Assembly (NCBI GenBank): GCA_042088665.1
Contig: JBELMB010000051.1
Span: 1 to 29,999, forward strand
Source of the DNA: JBELMB01 sp042088665
Lineage (GTDB): Bacteria > Pseudomonadota > Alphaproteobacteria > Rhodobacterales > Rhodobacteraceae
Length of the DNA: 29,999 nucleotides
Direction of reading: 5' to 3'
Under the pieces are notes generated by a model. It saw only the letters and a list, made by a program, of their open reading frames with translations. It was not told the DNA's origin and did not search any database. Position numbers and translations under genes: made by a program. Within the stretch, counting starts at the first letter, position 1; each line of letters begins with the position of its first letter. Shown here piece by piece: positions 7,389 to 15,397 of this stretch.

Positions 7389-8288
7389 ATGCTCGATGCC
7401 TTTTCCAATCCCGGCAGCTTTCACAAAGGCAATCTGCACTGTCATTCCACGCGGTCTGATGCGGATCTCAGCCCCGAAGCGGTGTGCCGGTTTTACCGCG
7501 AGCACGGGTATGGATTTATCTGTCTCAGCGATCACTTCATCGAAAAATACGACTTTCCCGTCACCGACACGCGGGCGTTTCGCACCGAAGGCTTCACCAC
7601 GCTGATTGGCGCTGAAATCCACGCACCCAAGGTGATGAGCGGGGTCGATTGGCACATCTTGGCCGCAGGCCTGCCGCTGGATTTCGCGCCAACGCTGCCA
7701 GAAGAGACCGGTCCAGAACTCTGCGCACGCGCCGCAGCCGCCGGTGCCTTTATCGAGATCCCGCACCCCTCAGCCTACCACCTCTTTCTGGAAGACGCGC
7801 AGACGCTGGAAACAGTGCACGCCGTGGAGGTCTACAACACCATCTGCGACCGTATCTTGGGGCGCGGGGGCGGTGAGTACCTGCTGGACCAGATGCTTTG
7901 GGCGGGCCGCCGTGTGGGCGCGGTGGCGGTGGACGATGCGCACCGCTATCGCACCGATGTGCTGGGCGGCTGGACCATGGTCAAGGCGACAGAGCTGACA
8001 CCGGAGTCGATCCTCGCGGCCCTCAAAGCCGGGGCCTACTACGCCAGCACCGGGCCAGAGATCCACCATATCGAGCGCATCGACGACGGGGTGTCGATCG
8101 AATGCTCGCCTTGCGTGGGCGCTTACCTCGTGGGTCCGTCCTTTGCCTGCGAGACAGTCTGGGGCTCCGAGCCCTTCACCCGCGTGCGCCTGCCTTTGGA
8201 GAAATTCGCAGGCCAATGGGCGCGCCTGATCCTGCGCGATGCCCAAGGCCGCAGCGCCTACACCAATCCGCTTTTCCTCGACAGCTAA
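7389..8288 (+). CDS. PHP-domain phosphoesterase
   Basis: A 299-residue PHP-superfamily protein with the full trinuclear metal set: H17-C-H19, D24, D48-H49, E76 (GAEIH), H89 (DWH), H126 (PHPSAY), and D183 with H185 (DDAH). Small stand-alone PHP proteins include histidinol phosphatase and 5'-3' exonucleases/3',5'-nucleotide phosphatases. A cyclic phosphodiesterase of this fold (Elen0235, from ribose cyclic-phosphate metabolism) acts in phosphonate breakdown. The C-terminal third, after LKAGAYYASTGPEI, is a beta-rich extension seen in PHP proteins of this group. It has no signal peptide. It starts the plus-strand operon with a strong GGGGGA site and ends 13 bases before the first binding protein. 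This argues that it processes the imported compound in the cytoplasm. Confidence 0.85.
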   Translation: MLDAFSNPGSFHKGNLHCHSTRSDADLSPEAVCRFYREHGYGFICLSDHFIEKYDFPVTDTRAFRTEGFTTLIGAEIHAPKVMSGVDWHILAAGLPLDFAPTLPEETGPELCARAAAAGAFIEIPHPSAYHLFLEDAQTLETVHAVEVYNTICDRILGRGGGEYLLDQMLWAGRRVGAVAVDDAHRYRTDVLGGWTMVKATELTPESILAALKAGAYYASTGPEIHHIERIDDGVSIECSPCVGAYLVGPSFACETVWGSEPFTRVRLPLEKFAGQWARLILRDAQGRSAYTNPLFLDS

Positions 8289-8301
8289 CCGGAAGACTCT
8301 C

Positions 8302-9852
8302 ATGACCAAGCTGTTTACAACCACTGCTCTGGCCGCTAGCCTTGCGGTGTCGTCGGCCGCTGCCGTCGCCAAGGAAATCACCATCGGCGTGCCCTCGCAT
8401 CGCCAACAGTTCGACCCGTCCATCGATGCGTCGAACGCCGGCGGTCAGTTCTCCTACTCGATCTTCGACACGCTGATCGAGCGTGACCCATACAACCCGG
8501 GTGTCTTCCTCCCCGGTCTCGCCACGGAATGGGAGATGGTGGAGCCCACAGTGATGGAACTGAAGCTCCGCGAGGGCGTGCTGTTCCATAATGGCGACAC
8601 CTTTGACGCTGAGGACGTGGCCGCCACGTTGAACCCGGTTTTTCAGCAGACCTGGGCGCGCACCGGCACCGTCTATGGCCGGTTCATGTACAACTTCAAG
8701 GAAGTTGAGATCGTCGATCCAATGACGGTCCGCGTCCACACGCACCGTCCCGATCCGCTGATCGAGACGCTGCTCTCGGCCCGCAACGCCGGCATGAAAT
8801 CCAAGACCCGCATGGACGAAGTGGGCCTTGAGGATTACGGCATTCTGCCCATCGGCGCGGGCCCCTACAAAGTGACCGGCTTCGAGCCGAACCAGGAGCT
8901 CGTGCTGGAGCGCTTTGAAGAGTACTGGGGCGAGCCCGCGCCGCTCGACAAGGTTACCTTCATCCGCATCCCCGAAGTGTCCAACCGCATCACCGCCCTG
9001 GTGACCGGCGAGGTGGACATGGTCTCCGAGTTGCCCCCCGACCAGATGCCGCTGATCGACAACGAGGAGAGCCTCAAGCGCGTGGACGTGACCTGGAACA
9101 TGTTCCACGTCCTCGTCTTCAACCAGTCGAACCCGGTGATGGCCGATCAGAAACTGCGCCAGGCGCTGAAGCTCGCCATCGACCTCGATACGATCACCGA
9201 GGGTCTGTGGCGCGGGCGCGGGATTTCCGGCTCTGCCGGCCACCAATTCCCGGCCTATGGGAGCATGTATATCGACGGTCTGGAGGTCTCGCCCTTCGAT
9301 CCCGAGAAGGCGAAGGAACTGCTCGCCCAATCGAGCTATGACGGCACCCCGATCGAGCTGCCGCTCTACCCTTACTACTACCTCTACGGCCCCCTCGCCG
9401 GTCAGGCCATCGCCGAATACTGGCAAGAGATCGGCGTGAATGTCGACCTCAAGATGGTCGACGTGGGCTCGCTCACGGTCGACATGGACCCTGAGGTGAT
9501 GGTGCGCCAGTGGTCCAACCCGATGTATTACAACGACATTATGGGCGGCATGGACACCTCGTGGTCCGACACGTCCTGGACCACGACCCGCGGCTACTTC
9601 AACCCTGAGCTCGACCCGCGCTGGTCGGAGCTCTACGAGGCCGCGCGCTTCGGTCTCGACCAAGCGGAGCGCAAGGCGGCTTATGAGGAGTTGGTCAAAG
9701 TCGGCGAGGAGATGGCCGGCTGGATCCTGCTCTATCAGCCGGCCGACAGCTACGCGATGCAGGGCTGCATCGAGTACACCGTGCCCTCGGCGCTGCGCCC
9801 CTTCATGCTCGCCCTGCGTGCCGGTCAGATCAACGTCGACGCCTGCGAATAA
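8302..9852 (+). CDS. ABC transporter substrate-binding protein, peptide/opine/nickel family (first copy)
   Basis: A 516-residue periplasmic binding protein of the SBP_bac_5 (DppA/OppA-type, cluster C) family. The start at ATG 8302 has GGAAG seven bases upstream. It opens with a Sec signal peptide (MTKLFTT, a hydrophobic core, cleavage near AVA-KE). Family landmarks are LATEWEMVEP, LREGVLFHNGDTFDAEDV, GAGPYKVTGFEPN, VERF-like strands followed by YWGEPAP, and RQALKLAIDLD. Cluster C proteins bind peptides, opines, glutathione, nickel or sugar derivatives. The next gene is a clear paralogue. A stable hairpin (9861-9882) follows immediately, as is common when binding proteins must be made in excess of the permeases. 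The ligand is unknown. Confidence 0.9.
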   Translation: MTKLFTTTALAASLAVSSAAAVAKEITIGVPSHRQQFDPSIDASNAGGQFSYSIFDTLIERDPYNPGVFLPGLATEWEMVEPTVMELKLREGVLFHNGDTFDAEDVAATLNPVFQQTWARTGTVYGRFMYNFKEVEIVDPMTVRVHTHRPDPLIETLLSARNAGMKSKTRMDEVGLEDYGILPIGAGPYKVTGFEPNQELVLERFEEYWGEPAPLDKVTFIRIPEVSNRITALVTGEVDMVSELPPDQMPLIDNEESLKRVDVTWNMFHVLVFNQSNPVMADQKLRQALKLAIDLDTITEGLWRGRGISGSAGHQFPAYGSMYIDGLEVSPFDPEKAKELLAQSSYDGTPIELPLYPYYYLYGPLAGQAIAEYWQEIGVNVDLKMVDVGSLTVDMDPEVMVRQWSNPMYYNDIMGGMDTSWSDTSWTTTRGYFNPELDPRWSELYEAARFGLDQAERKAAYEELVKVGEEMAGWILLYQPADSYAMQGCIEYTVPSALRPFMLALRAGQINVDACE

Positions 9853-9860
9853 TCACAAAC

Positions 9861-9882
9861 TGCGGGGCCTTCGGGCCCCGCA
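9861..9882 (+). terminator. Intercistronic hairpin with TTCG loop
   Basis: Perfect 9-base arms TGCGGGGCC / GGCCCCGCA enclose a TTCG tetraloop, 9 bases after the stop of the first binding-protein gene. No T-run follows, and the next gene of the operon lies 22 bases on. It therefore probably slows 3' decay or causes partial termination rather than ending the transcript. Confidence 0.7.
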
Positions 9883-9904
9883 TTGACCTTAGGGAGACCA
9901 CCAC

Positions 9905-11446
9905 ATGAAAATGCTCACCATCTCGGCCCTGGCTCTTGCCGTTGCGCTGCCCGCAGCCGCACCGGTCAGCGCTCAGGAAATCACAATTGGCGTTGCCTCG
10001 CACCGCAAGGCGCTGGACGTGCGCCGCGACACCTCGAACGCCGCCACCGGTATGTTCTACGCGATTTACGAGTCGCTCATTGAGCGGGACCCGTGGAACC
10101 CGGGCAAATTCATCCCCGGTCTGGCGACCGAATGGGAGATGATCGACGACACCACCATGGAGCTGAAGCTGCGCGAAGGCGTGACGTTCCACAACGGCGA
10201 CACCATGGATGCCTATGACGTCGCGGCCTCGCTGAACCCGATTTTCAAGCTGGAAAACCCGCGCTACCGCAACCCGCACGGCAAGCTCTTCTACAACTTC
10301 GAAGGCGTCGAAGTGGTGGACGACATGACCGTGCGCGTGCACGTCAAGCGCCCCGACGCGCTGATCGAGACACTGCTGTCCTCGCGCAATGCCGGCATCC
10401 GCTCGCTGGACCAGATCAACGACGGCAACGAAGACCAGCACGGCCTGAACCCCATCGGCGCCGGCCCCTACAAAGTAACCAGCTTCGAGCCCAATGCCTC
10501 GCTGGTGGTTGAGCGCTTTGACGACTACTGGGGCGAGCCTGCGCCTTTTGAAAAGGTCACCTTCCTGCGCATCCCCGAGGTTTCGGCCCGCGTCACCGCG
10601 CTGGTGAACGGCGAAGTGGACATCGTGTCGGAAATCCCTCCCGATCAGAACCCGCTGATCGACAACGAGCCCAGCCTCAAGCGGATCGAAGTGCAGTACC
10701 CCATGTACCACGTGTGGCTGTTCAACAATTCGCACCCGATCACCTCGGACGTCAAACTGCGTCAGGCGCTGGCCATGGCCATCGACTACGACGGGTTGGC
10801 GCAGGGTCTGTGGCGCGGCAAGGGCGTGGCCTCGGCCTCCTGGCAGTTCCCCCAGGTGGGTGAGACCTATGTCGACGGTCTGGATATCTTTGACTACAAC
10901 CCCGAGCGCGCGCGTGAGTTGATCGCCGAGTCCGACTACAACGGCGAGCCGATCGAGGTCTCGATCTACCCCAACTACTATCTCTACGGCACCCTGGCGG
11001 CCCAGGCGATCCAGGAGATGTGGGCGGATGTGGGCGTCAACATGGAAATCAAGATGGTTGAGGTCGGCGGTCTGACGCTGGACACTGACCCCGAGACCAT
11101 GGTGCGCAATTGGTCAATCCCGATGTACTACTCCGACATCATGGGCGTGATGGACACCTCGCTGTCGGAAAGCTCCTGGTCGGTGTCGCGCGGCTACTTT
11201 GACCCCTACGCCGATCCGCGTTGGCTCGAGTACTACGAAGGCGCGCGCTTTGGTCAGACGGTCGAAGAGCGCCAGGAGGCCTTTGCCAAGCTGCACGAGG
11301 TCTTCACCGATATCGCGCCGGTGGTGCCGCTCTATCAGCCTGCCGACAGCTACGGCGTGCGCGCGGATATCGACTTTGAGATCCCCGCTTCTCTGCGCCC
11401 CTTCACCGTGCCGCTGCGCGCGGGTCAGATCACGTTTGACAAGTAG
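9905..11446 (+). CDS. ABC transporter substrate-binding protein, peptide/opine/nickel family (second copy)
   Basis: A 513-residue SBP_bac_5 protein with its own signal peptide (hydrophobic run ALALAVALPAAA, cleavage near VSA-QE) and a good AGGGAG site before ATG 9905. Aligned by eye to the preceding protein it is collinear and more than half identical. Shared segments include EITIGV(P/A)SHR, LIERDP-NPG, GPYKVT-FEPN, NGDT and PADSY. Both copies keep every large motif, so neither looks degenerate. The ligand-facing regions differ (for example SSWSVSRGYFDPY here against TSWTTTRGYFNPE), so the pair may capture related but distinct ligands for one shared permease. A 12-base-pair hairpin follows. 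Confidence 0.9.
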   Translation: MKMLTISALALAVALPAAAPVSAQEITIGVASHRKALDVRRDTSNAATGMFYAIYESLIERDPWNPGKFIPGLATEWEMIDDTTMELKLREGVTFHNGDTMDAYDVAASLNPIFKLENPRYRNPHGKLFYNFEGVEVVDDMTVRVHVKRPDALIETLLSSRNAGIRSLDQINDGNEDQHGLNPIGAGPYKVTSFEPNASLVVERFDDYWGEPAPFEKVTFLRIPEVSARVTALVNGEVDIVSEIPPDQNPLIDNEPSLKRIEVQYPMYHVWLFNNSHPITSDVKLRQALAMAIDYDGLAQGLWRGKGVASASWQFPQVGETYVDGLDIFDYNPERARELIAESDYNGEPIEVSIYPNYYLYGTLAAQAIQEMWADVGVNMEIKMVEVGGLTLDTDPETMVRNWSIPMYYSDIMGVMDTSLSESSWSVSRGYFDPYADPRWLEYYEGARFGQTVEERQEAFAKLHEVFTDIAPVVPLYQPADSYGVRADIDFEIPASLRPFTVPLRAGQITFDK

Positions 11447-11452
11447 CGAAAC

Positions 11453-11483
11453 AGAACCGGGCGCGGCACGTGCGCCCGGTTCT
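11453..11483 (+). terminator. Intercistronic hairpin after second binding-protein gene
   Basis: Perfect 12-base arms (AGAACCGGGCGC / GCGCCCGGTTCT) enclose a 7-base loop, starting 6 bases after the stop codon. The permease gene starts 20 bases after the hairpin and no T-run follows. This is a likely RNA-stability or attenuation element that sets binding protein above permease. Confidence 0.7.
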
Positions 11484-11503
11484 ATCCATACGCGAGAGGC
11501 CGC

Positions 11504-12424
11504 ATGGCAAACTTCATCCTCGGTCGCACGCTGAATGCGCTGATCACGGTGTTTCTGATCCTGGTGCTGGTGTTTGTGGGGGCGCGCATCGGCGGGGATC
11601 CGATTTCGGTGATGTTCCCCGATGGCATTGACGCCGTCACCCAAGCGGCCATCGAGGCGGAACTGGGCCTGAACCGATCGATCCCGGTGCAATTCTGGAT
11701 CTATCTGGGCGATCTGCTGCAGGGCGAGTTTGGCAATTCGATCCATTCACGGCGTTCGGTGATCGAGATGTACCGCGACAGGCTGCCCGCGACGCTGACG
11801 CTGGCGACGCTGGCCTTTGCTTTGTCGATTTTTTTGGGCATTGGCCTGGGCCTGATTGGCGCGCTGCGCCGCGATGCGCCCTCGGGGCGCCTGGCGATGA
11901 CCGTGGCCTTTCTGGGATACTCGGTGCCGCATTTTGTGCTGGCGATCCTGCTCATTTTTCTCTTTGGCTATGTGCTGCGCGCGCTGCCGACGGTGGGCAA
12001 TTCCACGCCTTGGCATTACGTTTTGCCGTCTGTGGTGCTGGCCGCTGGTCTGACGGCCGCGATTGCGCGCTACACCCGCTCTGTCCTGTTGGACGTTCTG
12101 AGCGAAGACTACGTGCGCACCGCCCGCGCCAAAGGGCTGCGCGACCGGCTGGTGAACATCAAACACGCGTTGCCCAACGCGCTGATCCCGGTGGTGACGG
12201 TGCTGGGGCTGCAACTCACCGGCTTGGTTTCGGGCTCGCTGATCGTCGAAGAAGTCTTTGCCTTCCGCGGCGTGGGCCAACTGCTGGTGGGATCGGTGCG
12301 CGAGGCCGATTACCCTGTGCTGCAGTGCGGCGTGATCTTTTTCGGCGTCGCTGTGGTGCTGATCAACCTGATGGTCGACGTGCTGTATGCGGTGCTTGAT
12401 CCACGCGTGCGGGTGGGAGGCTGA
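11504..12424 (+). CDS. ABC transporter permease, DppB/OppB-like
   Basis: A 306-residue inner-membrane permease with about six hydrophobic segments. The first is NALITVFLILVLVFVGA, followed by the periplasmic segment (DPISVMFPDG to NSIHSRRSV) usual in DppB proteins. The conserved cytoplasmic EAA loop reads EDYVRTARAKGLRDR, followed by ALPNALIPVVTVLGLQ, and docks the ATPase. It forms half of the translocation pore with the next gene product. It starts 57 bases after the second binding protein and ends 2 bases before the next permease. The length fits the family and there is no irregularity. Confidence 0.9.
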   Translation: MANFILGRTLNALITVFLILVLVFVGARIGGDPISVMFPDGIDAVTQAAIEAELGLNRSIPVQFWIYLGDLLQGEFGNSIHSRRSVIEMYRDRLPATLTLATLAFALSIFLGIGLGLIGALRRDAPSGRLAMTVAFLGYSVPHFVLAILLIFLFGYVLRALPTVGNSTPWHYVLPSVVLAAGLTAAIARYTRSVLLDVLSEDYVRTARAKGLRDRLVNIKHALPNALIPVVTVLGLQLTGLVSGSLIVEEVFAFRGVGQLLVGSVREADYPVLQCGVIFFGVAVVLINLMVDVLYAVLDPRVRVGG

Positions 12425-12426
12425 CC

Positions 12427-13344
12427 TTGACCGACACTTTGAACGCCCAGGACAGCGCCGCCCAAGCACCCACGTCGGAGCGCGTGCGCTTTCTCAACAC
12501 GCTGCGGGCCGCGCCCTTCAGTGTGAAACTGTGTTTGCTGGGGATGTTGGCGATTTTTGCTCTGGCGATTTTTGCGCCTTGGATCGCGCCTTACGATCCC
12601 AACAAAACCAGCATCTTGAACTCGCTCAAAGCACCGAGTTGGATCCCCGGCGGTGACCCGGACCACCTGCTAGGGACTGACAAGCTGGGGCGCGACATGT
12701 TCTCGCGGCTGATTCACGGGCTGCGCGTCAGCGTTGGGCTTTCGGTTCTGGGCGTGGTGATCGGCGGCATCCTTGGCACGGCCTTGGGCATGCTGGCGGG
12801 CTTTGTCGGCGGATTTTGGGACCGGGTCGTGTCCACCATGGTCGATGTCCAGATCGCCATTCCGTTCCTCTTGATGACCTTGGTGGCCATCGCGGCCCTG
12901 GGCACCGAGATTTGGGTGTTGATCGCGCTTTTGGGCATTGCGGGGTGGGAGACTTACGCCCGCGTGGTGCGCGCGCAAGTGATTGCCATCCGTGCCCGCC
13001 CCTTTGTCGAGGCGGCCTATGCCGCAGGTGCCAGCCACTGGCGCGTAGCCGTGCGCGAAGTGCTGCCCAACTTGGTGGCCATCCTGACGGTGCTGTTCAC
13101 GCTGAACTTTCCTGGCATCTTGCTGCTGGAGGCCTCGCTGTCCTTCCTGGGCCTCGGCGTGCAGCCGCCCACGGCCTCGCTGGGCCGGATGGTCGGGGAC
13201 AACCGCAACGATCTAGCGCTGGCCTGGTGGACGGCGCTCAGCCCGGTGATCTTGATCTTGATCGTGACGCTGATGATCCAGTTGATTGGCGACTGGCTGC
13301 GCGACGTCTTTGATGTGCGTCTCAGAGAAGGGCGGCGCAAATGA
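12427..13344 (+). CDS. ABC transporter permease, DppC/OppC-like
   Basis: A 305-residue partner permease starting at a TTG codon, with GGGAGG about seven bases upstream overlapping the end of the previous gene. DppC hallmarks are present: a cytoplasmic N-terminal tail, one early membrane span (VKLCLLGMLAIFALAIFAPW), the periplasmic motif LLGTDKLGRDMFSRLIHGLR, and the EAA loop FVEAAYAAGASHWR before VLPNLVAIL. LSFLGLGVQPPTASLG near the C-terminus is also typical. Its stop overlaps the ATPase start (ATGA), which indicates translational coupling. Confidence 0.9.
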   Translation: MTDTLNAQDSAAQAPTSERVRFLNTLRAAPFSVKLCLLGMLAIFALAIFAPWIAPYDPNKTSILNSLKAPSWIPGGDPDHLLGTDKLGRDMFSRLIHGLRVSVGLSVLGVVIGGILGTALGMLAGFVGGFWDRVVSTMVDVQIAIPFLLMTLVAIAALGTEIWVLIALLGIAGWETYARVVRAQVIAIRARPFVEAAYAAGASHWRVAVREVLPNLVAILTVLFTLNFPGILLLEASLSFLGLGVQPPTASLGRMVGDNRNDLALAWWTALSPVILILIVTLMIQLIGDWLRDVFDVRLREGRRK

Positions 13345-15140
13345 CCTTGCTGTCCGTTGAAAACCTGCGCGTGGGCTTTGGCCGCGGCTCTGAGCCCAGC
13401 ATCGCCGTGCGCGACATGAGCTTTGAGATCGCGCCGGGCGAAGTGGTGGCCTTGGTCGGCGAAAGTGGTTCGGGCAAATCAGTGACCGCGCTCAGCGTCA
13501 TGCGTTTGGTGGAATATGGCGGCGGGCGCATCCTGGGCGGTCGGCTGATGTTTGACGGTGGCGATGGTCCTGTGGACCTGGCGGAACTGGACAATGCCGC
13601 CACGGCCAAACTGCGCGGCAATGCCATGGCGATGATCTTCCAAGAGCCCATGACCTCGCTCAACCCCATCTACACGGTGGGCGAACAGATCATGGAGCCG
13701 CTGCGCCTGCACCGCGGCGCCAGCGGGTCTGAGGCGCGGGAGCGCGCCGTTGCGCTGCTCGACCGCATGCGCTTGCCCGATCCCGCACAGCAGATGCAGC
13801 GCTATCCGCATGAGCTCTCTGGCGGCCAACGCCAACGGGTCATGCTTGCCATGGCGCTGGCCTGCGGGCCCAAGCTGCTTATCGCTGACGAACCCACCAC
13901 CGCGCTGGATGTGACCATCCAAGCGCAGATCTTGGATCTCTTGCGCGACGTGCAGCAAGAGACGGGCGCGGCGCTCTTGTTCATCACCCATGATATGGCC
14001 GTGGTGGCCGAGATCGCCGACCGCGTTGTGGTGATGAAATCCGGCGAACGGGTCGAAGACGCGCCGGTCGAGGCCATCTTCGAGGCTCCTAGACATCCTT
14101 ACAGCCAAGCGCTGTTGGCCGCAGCCCCCCGGCTGGGTGCATTGGCTGGCACAGATGGCCCGCGGCCCTTTGGGACGCGCGCGCAAGTGCCTGCCCCCAG
14201 CAGTGCTGCCAAACCTTTGATTGAAGTGCGCGATCTGGTCACGCGCTTCCCTGTGCGTACCGGCGTGTTGCGCCGCAAAACGGCCGAAGTGCACGCGGTG
14301 GACATGGCGTCCTTTGACATCCTGCCCGGCCAAACCCTGGCGCTGGTGGGCGAAAGCGGCTCTGGAAAATCGACGCTGGCGCGCTCGGTCCTGCGGCTGG
14401 AGGAGCCCGCCTCGGGCAGCGTCACACTTGATGGCACCGAGCTGACCACGCTGGATCCGGTGGCGATGCAAAAGATGCGCGCCAAGATGCAGGTGGTGTT
14501 CCAAGACCCCTATGCCTCGATGAACCCCCGGCGGCGGATCTTTGACCAGTTGGCCGATCCGGTGCGCATTCACGAGACGCCCGATGAGGACGCGTTGCGC
14601 AGCCGTCTTGAGCGGCTCATCCGCGAGGTCGACCTGCCCGCGGACAGCCTGGAGCGGTTTCCCCACGAATTTTCCGGCGGCCAGCGTCAGCGCTTGTGCA
14701 TCGCCCGCGCGCTGTCGCTTACGCCGGCGCTGATTGTGGCAGATGAGCCGGTTTCGGCGCTGGACGTGTCCGTGCAGGCGCAGGTGGTAGATCTGCTCAT
14801 TGACCTGCAGGCGCGGCAGGGCGTGGCCTTCTTGTTTATCTCCCATGACATGGCGATCGTAGAGCGCATCGCGCACCGCATTGCCGTTATGCGGCAAGGG
14901 CGCATCGTCGAGATTGGCCCGCGGCGCGCGGTGATTGAGGCGCCACAGCATCCCTACACGCGTCAGCTTTTGGATGCAGTGCCCTTGGCCGATCCAAAGC
15001 GACGTTCCGACCGGTCGGAGCGGGTTCTGACACCGCCGATGAAAAGCCCGGTCCACCCGGTGGGCGCGCCGGCGCAGGCGGTCACCTATGCCGAAGTCAG
15101 CCCGGGTCATTTCGTCGAGCAATCCATGGCCGCAGAGTGA
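13341..15140 (+). CDS. ABC transporter double ATPase, DppD-DppF fusion (GsiA-like)
   Basis: This 599-residue protein contains two complete nucleotide-binding domains. Domain 1 has Walker A GESGSGKS (about residues 40-47), signature LSGGQRQRV and Walker B LLIADEPTTALD. Domain 2 has GESGSGKST (about 338-346), FSGGQRQRL and LIVADEPVSALD, each with a downstream SHD/THD switch histidine. Each half ends in an oligopeptide-transporter C-terminal extension (RHPYSQALLAAAP and QHPYTRQLLDAVP). The fused form replaces separate DppD and DppF subunits, as in the glutathione importer GsiA. It completes the peptide/opine-type importer. The ATG overlaps the preceding stop. Confidence 0.93.
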   Translation: MTLLSVENLRVGFGRGSEPSIAVRDMSFEIAPGEVVALVGESGSGKSVTALSVMRLVEYGGGRILGGRLMFDGGDGPVDLAELDNAATAKLRGNAMAMIFQEPMTSLNPIYTVGEQIMEPLRLHRGASGSEARERAVALLDRMRLPDPAQQMQRYPHELSGGQRQRVMLAMALACGPKLLIADEPTTALDVTIQAQILDLLRDVQQETGAALLFITHDMAVVAEIADRVVVMKSGERVEDAPVEAIFEAPRHPYSQALLAAAPRLGALAGTDGPRPFGTRAQVPAPSSAAKPLIEVRDLVTRFPVRTGVLRRKTAEVHAVDMASFDILPGQTLALVGESGSGKSTLARSVLRLEEPASGSVTLDGTELTTLDPVAMQKMRAKMQVVFQDPYASMNPRRRIFDQLADPVRIHETPDEDALRSRLERLIREVDLPADSLERFPHEFSGGQRQRLCIARALSLTPALIVADEPVSALDVSVQAQVVDLLIDLQARQGVAFLFISHDMAIVERIAHRIAVMRQGRIVEIGPRRAVIEAPQHPYTRQLLDAVPLADPKRRSDRSERVLTPPMKSPVHPVGAPAQAVTYAEVSPGHFVEQSMAAE

Positions 15141-15397
15141 CGTCTGCCCGGGCAGATACGCCTTGGTGATTTACGCCCGTCAAAGGCGTGCCAACTCCCC
15201 ATCCCTTTTCTCGAGCCCTCATCGCGGGTCAGTCGCTTCTGTTTGCACGGGGCGCCCAAAACCGTTTGGCCGCGTTTTGCGCGACACCCCACACTATCGG
15301 CCACTTCGCGCGAAGCTTTTGCGACGTTCACGGCCTTGTTGTTTTTTCGCCATTGGAATCGGTTATGGCTTTTGATGACGCTGCGAGGGGTAAATCC
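15141..15397 (+). promoter_or_regulatory. Intergenic control region ahead of the second transport cluster
   Basis: These 257 bases lie between the double ATPase and the second metallophosphoesterase, a much larger gap than elsewhere in this series, so a second promoter is likely. A perfect 14-base palindrome (TCTGCCCGGGCAGA, 15143-15156) sits three bases after the ATPase stop. A 12-base palindrome (CTTCGCGCGAAG, 15304-15315) lies about 83 bases before the next start. Either could be an operator; the first could also be a stop hairpin, but no T-run follows. An in-frame ATG at 15365 would extend the next gene by 11 residues. ATG 15398 has the better GAGGGG site. Confidence 0.45.

Noticed and set aside
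8176..9663. A 495-codon minus-strand frame opposite the first binding protein
   Set aside because: It is a shadow of the GC-rich coding strand. It is valine- and histidine-rich in a way typical of antisense frames, and it has no domain motif.
13479..15122. A 547-codon minus-strand frame opposite the double ATPase
   Set aside because: It is the antisense shadow of a gene with two complete ABC domains; it has no motifs of its own.
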